Assembly: GCA_937872385.1 (NCBI GenBank)
Contig: CALMSO010000034.1
Coordinates: forward strand, 1 to 51,756
Source: an uncultured Saprospiraceae bacterium
Lineage (GTDB): Bacteria > Bacteroidota > Bacteroidia > Chitinophagales > Saprospiraceae
Direction of reading: 5' to 3'
Length of the DNA: 51,756 nucleotides
Both the position numbers and the translations under genes were made by a program. Every line of letters starts with the position of its first letter. Positions within the stretch are counted from its first letter, which is position 1. The notes under the pieces were generated by a model, which was not told the DNA's origin, did no database searches, and worked only from the letters and a program-made list of their open reading frames with translations. Shown here piece after piece: positions 32,579-40,973 of the stretch.

Positions 32579-34198
32579 ATGAAAATTTATCCCGTGAAAA
32601 TTTATCTGAGCATTATTATAATTGCCATAACAAGTTGGCTGAGCGCCCAAAACTGGCTACAGGCGCACCGGTGGGGTAGTAGCGGTAGTGATATCAGTGG
32701 TGGACTGTCCGCTTGCTCCGACGGCGGCGTAGTGCTGGCGGGCACTTTCCAGCAAAATATATTGATTGGCAATCAGTTGCTGCAATCAGCAGGTATGGAT
32801 GACGTGCTGCTGCTCAAAACCGATGCCGAAGGCCGCCCGGTCTGGGCCAAACGCGCTGGCGGCAGCCTAAATGAAACGGTGACTGCCCTCGCTACCGATG
32901 CCAACGATCACATCATCTGTGCTGGAAGTTTTTTAATTTCCGCCGAATTTGACGACTTCTCGCTCAATGCCGAACAAAACCCGCGAGCACTTTTTTTGGT
33001 AAAATATACCCCCGACGGACAGGTGCAATGGGCCCAAAGTGTGCTCGGCCCCGGCCTCAAATCTATCACTGGCTTGGCTTGCGATACCGCAGGGAATATC
33101 TTCCTGACCGGCTTTTTTGGGCAAACGCTCAGTCTTGGTGATACCCTCCTCCGAGCCGAGGGCGATACCGATTTTTTTGCCGCAAAATTATCGCCCGCAG
33201 GTACACTTCATTGGGCCTTGCGACAAGGGCAGCAAGGCGACACACGCGGCACTGCGCTGGCCCTAACTGCCAGTAGCGACTTGATTGTAGCAGGCTATTT
33301 CAACGATACTACCCGCATTGCCGATACGGTTTTGACCGCTAATACTGCCGACCGCGATGTGTTTCTTACGCGTATCAGCTCCGAGGGGCAGCCCCGCTGG
33401 GCAAAAAAGGCCGGCGGCGTTTTTGATAAGGATGTAACGGCTATCGCTATTGATGAAATGGATCGAATTTACCTCACCGGCTACTTGGTGGGCGTGCTGC
33501 GGCTGAGCGCGGAACTGTCCATACAAAGCGCTACCGGCAATCCGGATTTTTTTCTACTGCAATACACCCCCGACGGGACTCCGCTGCGCGGACGAGCCCT
33601 TGGCGGCCGCGACACCCAGCAGGCGATGGGGGCTTACTGGCAGGAGGGGCACTTGGTCGTAGCCGGATTTTATCAAGGTGAGATGACTTTCGATGGCTTC
33701 AGCTTTGCGGCCGGTACTCGTTTTCATGGTTTTCGGGCGGTTTTCAATGAAGCATTTGTGTGCCAAGATGCGCAGGATATACCCGCCACGCAAGGCGCTT
33801 TCGTCTCGCACATCGTGCCGGGTGCAGCGGGCGAGAGCTGGGTAAGCGGCAGTTTTCAGGGGCAGGTATTTTTTGATGAAATCGAGCTTTCCGCCCCGGC
33901 CGGATTTGATATTTTTTTGGCGAAAGCCGGCTCCATGCCGACCAGCGCGCCTGATTTTGCTATAAAAAACATACACTGGAATGCTTTTCCTAATCCTGCG
34001 ACCGAGCTACTTTTTTTGCAAACCAATGCGACAGATTATACAGCAACATTATACGATATACAAGGACGCACCGTACGCCAGGTACGCAATAGCGACTCAT
34101 TGCCCGTGCACGATTTGCCAGACGGTATTTATTGGCTCCAATGGCAAAGCACTGCGGCCAAGCACACCCAGAAAATTATGGTACAAAAACGGCGGTAA
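32579..34198 (+). CDS. Secreted SBBP-type repeat protein with T9SS type A sorting domain
   Basis: This protein has 539 residues from ATG 32579. The in-frame TTG at 32555 is less likely because the signal peptide (ending TSWLSAQ) begins at the ATG. The body is a series of SBBP-like beta-propeller repeats, each with a phrase like DVLLLKTDAEGRPVWAKRAGG or FFLLQYTPDGT and a GxxxLxGxF strand, which usually form surface scaffolds. The last about 75 residues are a type A T9SS sorting domain (WNAFPNPATELLFLQTNATD to KIMVQKRR). It is an exported surface protein with no enzymatic motif, divergent from recA. Confidence 0.85.
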   Translation: MKIYPVKIYLSIIIIAITSWLSAQNWLQAHRWGSSGSDISGGLSACSDGGVVLAGTFQQNILIGNQLLQSAGMDDVLLLKTDAEGRPVWAKRAGGSLNETVTALATDANDHIICAGSFLISAEFDDFSLNAEQNPRALFLVKYTPDGQVQWAQSVLGPGLKSITGLACDTAGNIFLTGFFGQTLSLGDTLLRAEGDTDFFAAKLSPAGTLHWALRQGQQGDTRGTALALTASSDLIVAGYFNDTTRIADTVLTANTADRDVFLTRISSEGQPRWAKKAGGVFDKDVTAIAIDEMDRIYLTGYLVGVLRLSAELSIQSATGNPDFFLLQYTPDGTPLRGRALGGRDTQQAMGAYWQEGHLVVAGFYQGEMTFDGFSFAAGTRFHGFRAVFNEAFVCQDAQDIPATQGAFVSHIVPGAAGESWVSGSFQGQVFFDEIELSAPAGFDIFLAKAGSMPTSAPDFAIKNIHWNAFPNPATELLFLQTNATDYTATLYDIQGRTVRQVRNSDSLPVHDLPDGIYWLQWQSTAAKHTQKIMVQKRR

Positions 34199-34260
34199 AA
34201 AACTGGATGGTATCATCCTGCCATTCCGGTTCAACGGTTGAGGAAATCATACCTTTTTTA

Positions 34261-34302
34261 ATTGAAAACAAAGTGTTTGTTTATAAACAATTGTTTTTCA
34301 AT
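34261..34302. terminator. AT-rich nested palindrome between convergent genes
   Basis: ATTGAAAACAA (34261-34271) pairs with TTGTTTTTCAAT (34291-34302) with one bulge. Inside is a perfect 14-bp palindrome, TTGTTTATAAACAA (34277-34290). It lies 62 bp after the plus-strand gene and 35 bp before the end of the reverse-strand LysE gene, so it may terminate both. It is AT-rich and so of modest stability. Confidence 0.5.
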
Positions 34303-34336
34303 GTTTTACAAAATCATAAATCGTATCACGCATTGG

Positions 34337-34981
34337 CTACACCGTGAAAAAATAGGTGAGTAGGGTGCGAATCAGCAAAACAATGCCGAACAGAATGAGG
34401 GCGATACCCGAAATACGCCGCAGCATCAATACGTGCTGGGGCTGTAGCCAACGCCGGATGCGCTTGGCCAATAGCACTTTGAGTAAATCCGTGACGACTA
34501 CCGTACCGATAATGCCCGCAAAAAACATCGAGGCGTCGGTGGAATTCATAGTACTTTTCAGAATGGTGGTGCTCATCAGCCCAAACCAGAAGAGGATGGT
34601 AAAGGGATTGATTGAATTGATCAGAAACCCTTTGACCCAAAGCGAGAGGTAAGAAGAAGAAGGCTTGAAATGGATATCTGCCGGATTTTGGAAAGCCGGT
34701 TTGGTGAGTAGGGCCGATATACCGAAACCCGCCAAGATAGCACTACCTACAAGCCCGACGTACAGTGAGAATCCCTCCCAGGCGAGCATCCCGGCGATGT
34801 ACTGCACCCCTGAGTAAAACACCGCAATAAATAGGCTATCGCTTACCCAGATGCCCAGCCCCACCATAGCCCCGGCCCGAAAGCCGCGCTCCACACCGGT
34901 CTGGATAAGGGTAAAAAAAATCGGGCCAATCAAAAAGCAGAGTATCAGCCCGGTCTGGATACCTTCAACCAAGGACTTCAT
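34337..34981 (-). CDS. LysE family exporter
   Basis: This 214-residue inner-membrane protein has about six hydrophobic helices and the LysE-type N-terminus (GIQTGLILCFLIGPIFFTLIQTGVERG, residues about 6-31). The family exports amino acids such as lysine, arginine or homoserine lactone; the substrate here is unknown. I chose ATG 34981 over an upstream TTG at 35035. The start overlaps the end of the GH3-like gene by 17 bp, so the two are translationally coupled. Confidence 0.85.
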   Translation of the reverse strand: MKSLVEGIQTGLILCFLIGPIFFTLIQTGVERGFRAGAMVGLGIWVSDSLFIAVFYSGVQYIAGMLAWEGFSLYVGLVGSAILAGFGISALLTKPAFQNPADIHFKPSSSYLSLWVKGFLINSINPFTILFWFGLMSTTILKSTMNSTDASMFFAGIIGTVVVTDLLKVLLAKRIRRWLQPQHVLMLRRISGIALILFGIVLLIRTLLTYFFTV

Positions 34982-36524
34982 CGGAGTGCATTTGAGCAGC
35001 CGGCGACTGTCTGACAAACTGCTCCCATTCGGCAAAAAGGTCTTTTTTCATCACCCTCGGAAACTTGTTCTGCCCACCGAGCTTGCCGCGCATCTCCTGC
35101 CATTTATAAAATAGCTCCGGCGGAATGACCTCCATTTGAATATCTTGCAATACCGAATTGCGCTCCACTTTGTAATCATCGTTGACCAACTTCAACTGCT
35201 CATCAATCACGGCGGCTAACCGGTCGGCAGCTACCAATGGCTCACAACCCACGTACCATTTGTGCGCAAAAAACTTGCCGGTTTGTATGGCCGAAACCGT
35301 GAATTCTCTTACATCAATGCCCAATATTTCTTCGGCTGCGCTCACGGCCTGGTTCATATTGTCCACCGAAAGGTGCTCGCCCACGATGCTCAGATAATGT
35401 TTGGTGCGGCCAGTGATGACAATTTCCGAGCGCGCCTTATCCACAAATTTTACCGTATCGCCGATGAGATAACGCCAAGCCCCAGCACAAGTACTGAGCA
35501 GCAGCGCATAGTTGACACCCTCTTCTACTTCATCAATGGAAAGCGCTTGCGGATTTTCGCGGATGTTGCCGTCTTCATCAAAATTAGCTTCATTAAACGG
35601 TACAAATTCAAAAAAAAGCCCGTTGTGCAGCAGCATCCGCATGGCGCGCGTGTCGGGCCGGTTTTGAAAAGCAATTAGCCCTTCCGAAGCTAAATAAGAA
35701 TTCATATACCGCAAGGGCTTGCTCGTCAGCTTTTCAAAGCCCTTGCGGTACGGCTCGAAATGTACCCCTCCGTGCACATACACGGTGAGGTTGGGCCACA
35801 CATCATGAATGGTACTCGCTTGATGCACTTCTATAATACGTTCCATCATCAGTTGTACCCAGGCCGGTATGCCCACCATGAAAGCGACGTCCCACTCCGG
35901 CGCGCGCCGGGCGATTTCCTCTATTTTGTCGTTCCAGTCATTGATACGGCTGATTTCGGTGCCCGGCTTGTAAAAAGGACGCAACCAGAAAGGAATTTTG
36001 CCGGCATTGATACCACTGAGATCCCCTAGAAAATAATCCCCTTGATTTTGCAAATTGGTAGAGCCGCCCAGCATCATAATGTCTTTAGCAAAAAGTTCGG
36101 CATCAATATCGAATCGGCTGAGGTTGAAAAACATCCGAGTGCCACCCCGCCGGATGGCGCGGATCATGTGATCGGTCACCGGAATATGCTTGCTTGGCGC
36201 ACCAGAAGTGCCGGAGCTGAGCGCAAAATAGCGCACCTTGCCAGGCCAGGTTACATTTTCAACATGATTGAGGCTCATATGCCACCAACGCTCGTACATG
36301 CTGTCGTAGTTGTGCACCGGCACTTTTTGCTGAAAGGCTTCTATCAAGGTGGGCGATTTGAGCAATTCCCTGAAATCGTAATACTTGCCAAAGGTAGTCT
36401 GACTCGCAGCACGCAACAAGCGACGCAAGGTTCTGGTTTGCAGCAACAAGGGATCTACGTTGCGCCGCTCGAACTGATCGCCCAGCGAAAGTCCTCTTTT
36501 TATAATATTACCCAAAATCGGCAT
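34965..36524 (-). CDS. GH3 auxin-responsive-promoter family protein
   Basis: This 519-residue protein belongs to the GH3 superfamily of acyl-adenylating enzymes, best known from plant hormone-amino acid conjugation, with uncharacterised bacterial members. The ATP motif SSGTSGAPSKHIP (about 103-115) and YLASEG (about 278-283) correspond to adenylation motifs, and GRTKHYLSIVGEH (about 377-389) is the hinge/lid segment. The substrates are unknown. It starts at ATG 36524. Coupling to an amino acid-type exporter hints at handling of an amino acid derivative (inference). Confidence 0.85.
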   Translation of the reverse strand: MPILGNIIKRGLSLGDQFERRNVDPLLLQTRTLRRLLRAASQTTFGKYYDFRELLKSPTLIEAFQQKVPVHNYDSMYERWWHMSLNHVENVTWPGKVRYFALSSGTSGAPSKHIPVTDHMIRAIRRGGTRMFFNLSRFDIDAELFAKDIMMLGGSTNLQNQGDYFLGDLSGINAGKIPFWLRPFYKPGTEISRINDWNDKIEEIARRAPEWDVAFMVGIPAWVQLMMERIIEVHQASTIHDVWPNLTVYVHGGVHFEPYRKGFEKLTSKPLRYMNSYLASEGLIAFQNRPDTRAMRMLLHNGLFFEFVPFNEANFDEDGNIRENPQALSIDEVEEGVNYALLLSTCAGAWRYLIGDTVKFVDKARSEIVITGRTKHYLSIVGEHLSVDNMNQAVSAAEEILGIDVREFTVSAIQTGKFFAHKWYVGCEPLVAADRLAAVIDEQLKLVNDDYKVERNSVLQDIQMEVIPPELFYKWQEMRGKLGGQNKFPRVMKKDLFAEWEQFVRQSPAAQMHSDEVLG

Positions 36525-36872
36525 AAGATAGCTGTTTTTACTATTCAGAAAATGGATAGCGGGTTCGCTCGATAGTCCGCATTTTGTAGGTGACTACGCC
36601 ACCCTTTCAGGAAACGTCTTCCCTTTTTGATGGAGGGTAAAAATAAGAAGTTTTGGCCAGTGTCTGCATACTTTTCGAGGAGTATTGCAGGTTCTTTCGG
36701 CGGGCAACGCGTTTTTTTCGATAAACAGCTCACTGCACTGGTCGGGCATTTGCATGAATAAAAGAACTCGACATCCCGGCTTTTTACACTATTCAAGCAG
36801 TGCTTTGTGTGCATATTTTGTCCGCGGCCAAAGTAGTCGCTTTATTTCAAAGATGGCATCAATATTGAAAAC
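36525..36872. other. Intergenic region without a supported gene
   Basis: I see no reliable gene here. An open reverse-strand frame at 36545-36814 starts with ATG but its translation lacks domain-like composition. The region probably holds the promoter of the GH3-like gene; no TAnnTTTG element was recognised. Confidence 0.4.
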
Positions 36873-36917
36873 ATAAAAAATTGCGTTTGCGAAACCCGCT
36901 CGATTTCGCAAACACAA
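36873..36917 (-). terminator. Rho-independent terminator of the dienelactone hydrolase gene
   Basis: GTTTGCGAAA and TTTCGCAAAC form a perfect 10-bp stem around a 9-nt loop, extended by TTG/CAA after one mismatch. Reading on the reverse strand a six-T tract follows (36880-36875). It lies just past the stop codon at 36930. Confidence 0.8.
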
Positions 36918-36929
36918 TAGCGCGGGTGA

Positions 36930-37745
36930 TCAGTTCAATTTCTCCGACAAAAACGACAGTGTCAGCTCCTTGGCCTGAGCAGTAGCCTCCGCATCAAATT
37001 TCGGGTTGCTCGGATTGGCAAAGGCATGATCGGCATCAAACTGGCGAATCTCAACCTGCTTGCCAGTAGCCTTGGCTAAGTTAGCGAATTTATTGGCTAC
37101 TTCGGGCGTTATCCAGCCGTCTTTTTCAGCAAAAATACCCAGTACGGGCGCTTTCAGCGGCGCGAGTTCCTTCGCATTTTGCACCGGCATTCCATAGTAC
37201 ATCACGCAGGCTTTGGCCTGGTCGGCCGCCAAAATGGACGCCTGCAAAGACCAGCCTCCCCCAAAACACCAGCCAATGGTGCCAATTTGGGCATCTTTGC
37301 CTACCATGGCCAGTGCCCCGCGTACAATGGCTTCGCCTCGTTGTTGGCTCATGGCTTGCATGTACTTGCCAGCGTCTTCTTGGGTGGTGGCCACTTTGCC
37401 ATCATACATATCTAAGGCGAGCACAGCCACGCCATCCAACTCCGCAAACAAGGCTTCGGCCTCCTGCCGGATATGGTCGTTCAAGCCCCACCATTCGTGA
37501 ATGACAAAGAGATAGCGATTCGTTTCATCTTCCGGTATCAGGGCGTAGGCACTGCCTTTTTGCCCGTCGGGTGTATCAAACTGAACCATCTCGCCCTGCG
37601 GCTCAAAGGTTACTGCTTCCGGGGTTTCGTGCGCTTCTTGAAAATCGGCATCTTCGGCAAATTGAGACATATCGCCGCTTTTTTTATTGCCGCAAGCGGC
37701 CAATAATCCCGCCATCAAGGCTAACATCAATACTTTTTTTAACAT
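36930..37745 (-). CDS. Dienelactone hydrolase family lipoprotein
   Basis: This 271-residue alpha/beta-hydrolase has a lipoprotein signal peptide (LLAAC, lipid-anchored Cys18), so it is exported and membrane-bound. The triad is Cys160 in GWCFGGG, Asp209 in AEKDGW and His240 in DADHAF, the Cys-Asp-His arrangement of dienelactone hydrolases, with Glu84 in HEWWG as the usual partner residue. The true substrate is unknown; most family members are generic ester or lactone hydrolases. It starts at ATG 37745 and appears monocistronic. Confidence 0.9.
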   Translation of the reverse strand: MLKKVLMLALMAGLLAACGNKKSGDMSQFAEDADFQEAHETPEAVTFEPQGEMVQFDTPDGQKGSAYALIPEDETNRYLFVIHEWWGLNDHIRQEAEALFAELDGVAVLALDMYDGKVATTQEDAGKYMQAMSQQRGEAIVRGALAMVGKDAQIGTIGWCFGGGWSLQASILAADQAKACVMYYGMPVQNAKELAPLKAPVLGIFAEKDGWITPEVANKFANLAKATGKQVEIRQFDADHAFANPSNPKFDAEATAQAKELTLSFLSEKLN

Positions 37746-37862
37746 CTTTTTTCGGTTTAGGTTAATGGATTGAATGTTTCTACAATGAAAACGTTAAAAC
37801 ACCGAACAGTTTAATTTTTTTTGCATAAAATTTTGCGCCAAGCAGTACAATAGAATTTGTTT

Positions 37863-37870
37863 TACCTTTG
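37863..37870 (+). promoter_or_regulatory. Candidate -7 element before the E1 gene
   Basis: TACCTTTG matches TAnnTTTG exactly, about 60 bp before the ATG at 37931. No clear TTTG lies at the usual -33 spacing. Confidence 0.35.
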
Positions 37871-37930
37871 CAAAAACGCAGCAGGCAAAATCGGCGAGTG
37901 CCGCCATCTCAGTAGCTAATAAAAAAAATT

Positions 37931-39928
37931 ATGCTCGATATAACAAACGTCATGACATTTCAACGCGGCAACCTGAGCGATGACAAGTTGCTGGAAATCT
38001 ATGAGTTACTACTAAAACCGCGCCTCATTGAGGAAAAAATGCTCATTCTACTGCGGCAGGGTAAGGTCAGCAAATGGTTTTCCGGCATCGGGCAGGAGGC
38101 CATTTCAGTAGGGGCTGCGGCCGCACTTTTGCCCGACGAACTGATCTTCACCTTGCATCGCAATCTGGGCGTGTTCACTACCCGCAAGGTACCATTGGAT
38201 CGCTTGCTATCGCAATGGCAGGGCAAGGCGCGTGGCTTCACTCAAGGCCGCGATCGCTCGTTTCACTTTGGTACAATGGAGCACGGCATTGTAGGCATGA
38301 TTTCACACCTCGGGCCGCAGCTATCCTTAGCCGCAGGCGTGGCGCTGGCCCATCAGCTTCGGCAGGAAGGGCGCGTGGCACTGGCGTTCAGCGGTGAAGG
38401 CGGCACCAGCGAAGGCGAATTTCACGAAGCTTTGAATACGGCTGCCGTTTGGCAATTGCCCGTTATTTTTTTGATTGAAAACAATGGCTACGGCCTCTCT
38501 ACACCCACCAACGAGCAGTACCGCTGCGCCCAACTCGCCGACCGCGCCATTGGCTACGGCATGAAATCGGTGGTCATTGATGGCAACAACGTCCTCGAAG
38601 TATATGACACTATCGCTCGCCTGAGTGCGGCCATGCGCGAAAACCCGGAACCGGTGCTCGTAGAATGCCTCACTTTCAGAATGCGCGGCCACGAGGAAGC
38701 CTCCGGCACGAAGTATGTACCCAAAGCATTGATGGATACCTGGGCGGCCAAAGATCCGCTCTCAAATTACGAAAATTTTCTATTGGAAACGGGCGTGCTG
38801 ACTTCCGCGAAGGTGGAAACTACGCGCAAATCCTTGAAAAAATGGATTGACCAAAGTTGGGAAACCGCCAACAACGAGCCGCCCGTGGACGTCTCACTGA
38901 GCCGCGAATTGGGCGATGTGTATGCACCGCACCACGCCGAGGCGACACCGCCGGCTTCCGCCAAAACAACATCCAAACGCTTTATTGACGCGGTATCCGA
39001 CGGATTGCGGCAAGCGATGGAGCGCCACGGCAACCTCGTGCTGATGGGGCAGGACATTGCCGATTATGGTGGCGTTTTTAAAATAACCGACGGCTTTGTG
39101 CAGCAATTTGGCAAGGCGCGGGTGCGCAATACGCCCCTGTGCGAAAGCGCCATCATTGGCATTGGGCTGGGCCTCAGTCTGAAAGGCTACAAGGCGATGG
39201 TCGAAATGCAATTCGCCGATTTTGTGAGCTGCGGCATGACGCAAATTGTGAACAATCTCGCCAAGCTGCACTACCGCTGGGGGCAGCCCGCAGACGTAGT
39301 GATTCGGATGCCAACGGGCGCAGGTACAGGCGCGGGGCCATTCCATTCGCAAAGTAATGAGGCTTGGTTTGCGCATACGCCAGGGCTGAAAGTGGTCTAT
39401 CCGTCCAATCCAGTGGATGCCAAAGGGCTGCTCTTGGCCAGTTTCGCCGACCCGAATCCGGTGCTCTATTTTGAACATAAAGCCTTGTATCGCAGTATCT
39501 CGGCTGAGGTACCGGATGATTATTACACCATCGAAATCGGCAAGGCGCAGGTAGTGCGCGCAGGTACGGCCGCTTCGGTGATTACCTATGGCTACGGCGT
39601 GCATTGGGCGCAGCGCATTGTAGAAGAACTGGGCGCCGACGTAGAAATATTGGATTTACGTACTTTATTACCCATTGATTATGAAGCGATTGACGCTACC
39701 GTGCAAAAAACCAATCGGGTCGTCATTTTACACGAAGATACCCTTTTCGGCGGGTTGGGTGGCGAAATTGCCGCGTACATTTCCGAGCATTTGTTCGAGC
39801 ACTTAGATGCGCCGGTGCTACGCGCTGCGAGCCTCGATACGCCCGTGCCTTTTGCTGCCGCGCTGGAGCAGCAGTTTCTGCCAGTGGAGCGGTTTCGGGA
39901 GCAGTTAATTAGGATATTGGGATATTAG
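37931..39928 (+). CDS. Fused alpha/beta 2-oxoacid dehydrogenase E1
   Basis: This 665-residue thiamine diphosphate enzyme decarboxylates a 2-oxoacid (probably branched-chain, or pyruvate) and passes the acyl group to lipoyl E2. The alpha-like half (about 20-345) has the TPP/Mg motif GEGGTSEGEFHEALN (155-169) with IENN (182-185). The beta-like half (about 350-665) has GQDIADYGGVF, RVRNTPLCESAIIGIGLGL and PTGAGTGAGPFHSQS. The two halves are normally separate subunits; the fusion is known in Bacteroidota. E2 and E3 genes are not nearby. It starts at ATG 37931. Confidence 0.93.
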   Translation: MLDITNVMTFQRGNLSDDKLLEIYELLLKPRLIEEKMLILLRQGKVSKWFSGIGQEAISVGAAAALLPDELIFTLHRNLGVFTTRKVPLDRLLSQWQGKARGFTQGRDRSFHFGTMEHGIVGMISHLGPQLSLAAGVALAHQLRQEGRVALAFSGEGGTSEGEFHEALNTAAVWQLPVIFLIENNGYGLSTPTNEQYRCAQLADRAIGYGMKSVVIDGNNVLEVYDTIARLSAAMRENPEPVLVECLTFRMRGHEEASGTKYVPKALMDTWAAKDPLSNYENFLLETGVLTSAKVETTRKSLKKWIDQSWETANNEPPVDVSLSRELGDVYAPHHAEATPPASAKTTSKRFIDAVSDGLRQAMERHGNLVLMGQDIADYGGVFKITDGFVQQFGKARVRNTPLCESAIIGIGLGLSLKGYKAMVEMQFADFVSCGMTQIVNNLAKLHYRWGQPADVVIRMPTGAGTGAGPFHSQSNEAWFAHTPGLKVVYPSNPVDAKGLLLASFADPNPVLYFEHKALYRSISAEVPDDYYTIEIGKAQVVRAGTAASVITYGYGVHWAQRIVEELGADVEILDLRTLLPIDYEAIDATVQKTNRVVILHEDTLFGGLGGEIAAYISEHLFEHLDAPVLRAASLDTPVPFAAALEQQFLPVERFREQLIRILGY

Positions 39929-39976
39929 GATATTTTTCCTGAAAAAAGCGTTTCAAAACGCAACAACAGACCATTC

Positions 39977-40966
39977 ATGTTGGCAAATTATCAACGCCGT
40001 TGGCGGGCTACCTGGAATCCGGATATGTACCATGGCTGGGGCCAGCAGCGTAAGTATTTTGAGGGTTGGTATTTCAAAATAGTGGACCCAGGCGAGCGCT
40101 TTGCTTTTGCATTGATACCGGGCATTTCTTATGGCAAGGACGGCGAAACGCACGCCTTTATCCAAGTGCTGGACGGCAAAAAATGCACCGCTACGTACCA
40201 TCGTTTTGAAGCGTCTGACTTTCAGCCTTCCGACCAACGTTTCGAGCTGAACCTCGGCGACAATTTTTTTTCAACACACAGCCTGCGCCTCGCGCTACCA
40301 GAGTTGCAAGGCGAGCTGCAATGGTCGGATCGGTATCCTTGGCCGCGGATGCTTGGTGCGCCAGGCATCATGGGTTGGTATTCGTTTGTACCTTTCATGG
40401 AGTGCTATCACGGCGTGGTGAGTATGCATCATACCCTACAAGGGGAGTTGCAAGTATATGGCGAAACCATAGATTTCAATGGTGGCAAGGGCTACATAGA
40501 GAAAGATTGGGGCGAGTCGTTCCCTAATTCTTGGATATGGATGCAAAGCAATCACTTCGACGCGCCGCACCCAGTGTGCCTGATGGCTTCGGTAGCCAAA
40601 ATTCCGTGGTTGGGCAGCCATTTTATTGGCTATATCGTCGGTTTTTTACTCGGTGATCGTTTGTATCGCTTTGCTACTTACACTGGTGCCATGATGCAGG
40701 CAGATTTTGACGAAAGTACAGTACAGCTTGCATTCAAGGATCGGCGTTATCGGCTCAACATCGGCGCCCACAAGGCCGAAGGCGGCGAATTGCTGTCGCC
40801 CTTGTCGGGCAATATGACTGGCAAAGTGAACGAAAGTATGCAAGCCACGATATCCGTACAATTTTTTGACGGTGAGCAATTACTTTTCGAAGGCACAGGT
40901 CGCAATGCAGGCTTGGAAGTAGCCGGCCCGGCTCAGGAGCTCCTCACCCATACTTGGCGGCGGTAG
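39977..40966 (+). CDS. Tocopherol cyclase-like family protein
   Basis: This 329-residue protein matches the tocopherol cyclase family through the N-terminal YHGWGQQRKYFEGWYFKIVD and the central GGKGYIEKDWGESFPNSWIW motif, the most conserved part of that family. True tocopherol cyclases belong to phototrophs. Bacterial homologues such as this one are of unknown function and may act on lipids or terpenoid-like molecules. It starts at ATG 39977, 48 bp after E1 on the same strand, and is convergent with the SNF2 gene (7-bp gap). Confidence 0.82.
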   Translation: MLANYQRRWRATWNPDMYHGWGQQRKYFEGWYFKIVDPGERFAFALIPGISYGKDGETHAFIQVLDGKKCTATYHRFEASDFQPSDQRFELNLGDNFFSTHSLRLALPELQGELQWSDRYPWPRMLGAPGIMGWYSFVPFMECYHGVVSMHHTLQGELQVYGETIDFNGGKGYIEKDWGESFPNSWIWMQSNHFDAPHPVCLMASVAKIPWLGSHFIGYIVGFLLGDRLYRFATYTGAMMQADFDESTVQLAFKDRRYRLNIGAHKAEGGELLSPLSGNMTGKVNESMQATISVQFFDGEQLLFEGTGRNAGLEVAGPAQELLTHTWRR

Positions 40967-40973
40967 CCATAGG

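Noticed and set aside
36545..36814. Reverse-strand open frame of 89 codons upstream of the GH3-like gene
   Set aside because: Cys-rich, low-information composition, no promoter, no domain; likely chance.
38894..39604. Long reverse-strand open frame inside the E1 gene
   Set aside because: The E1 frame has complete TPP motifs and normal length; the antisense frame is a by-product of codon bias.
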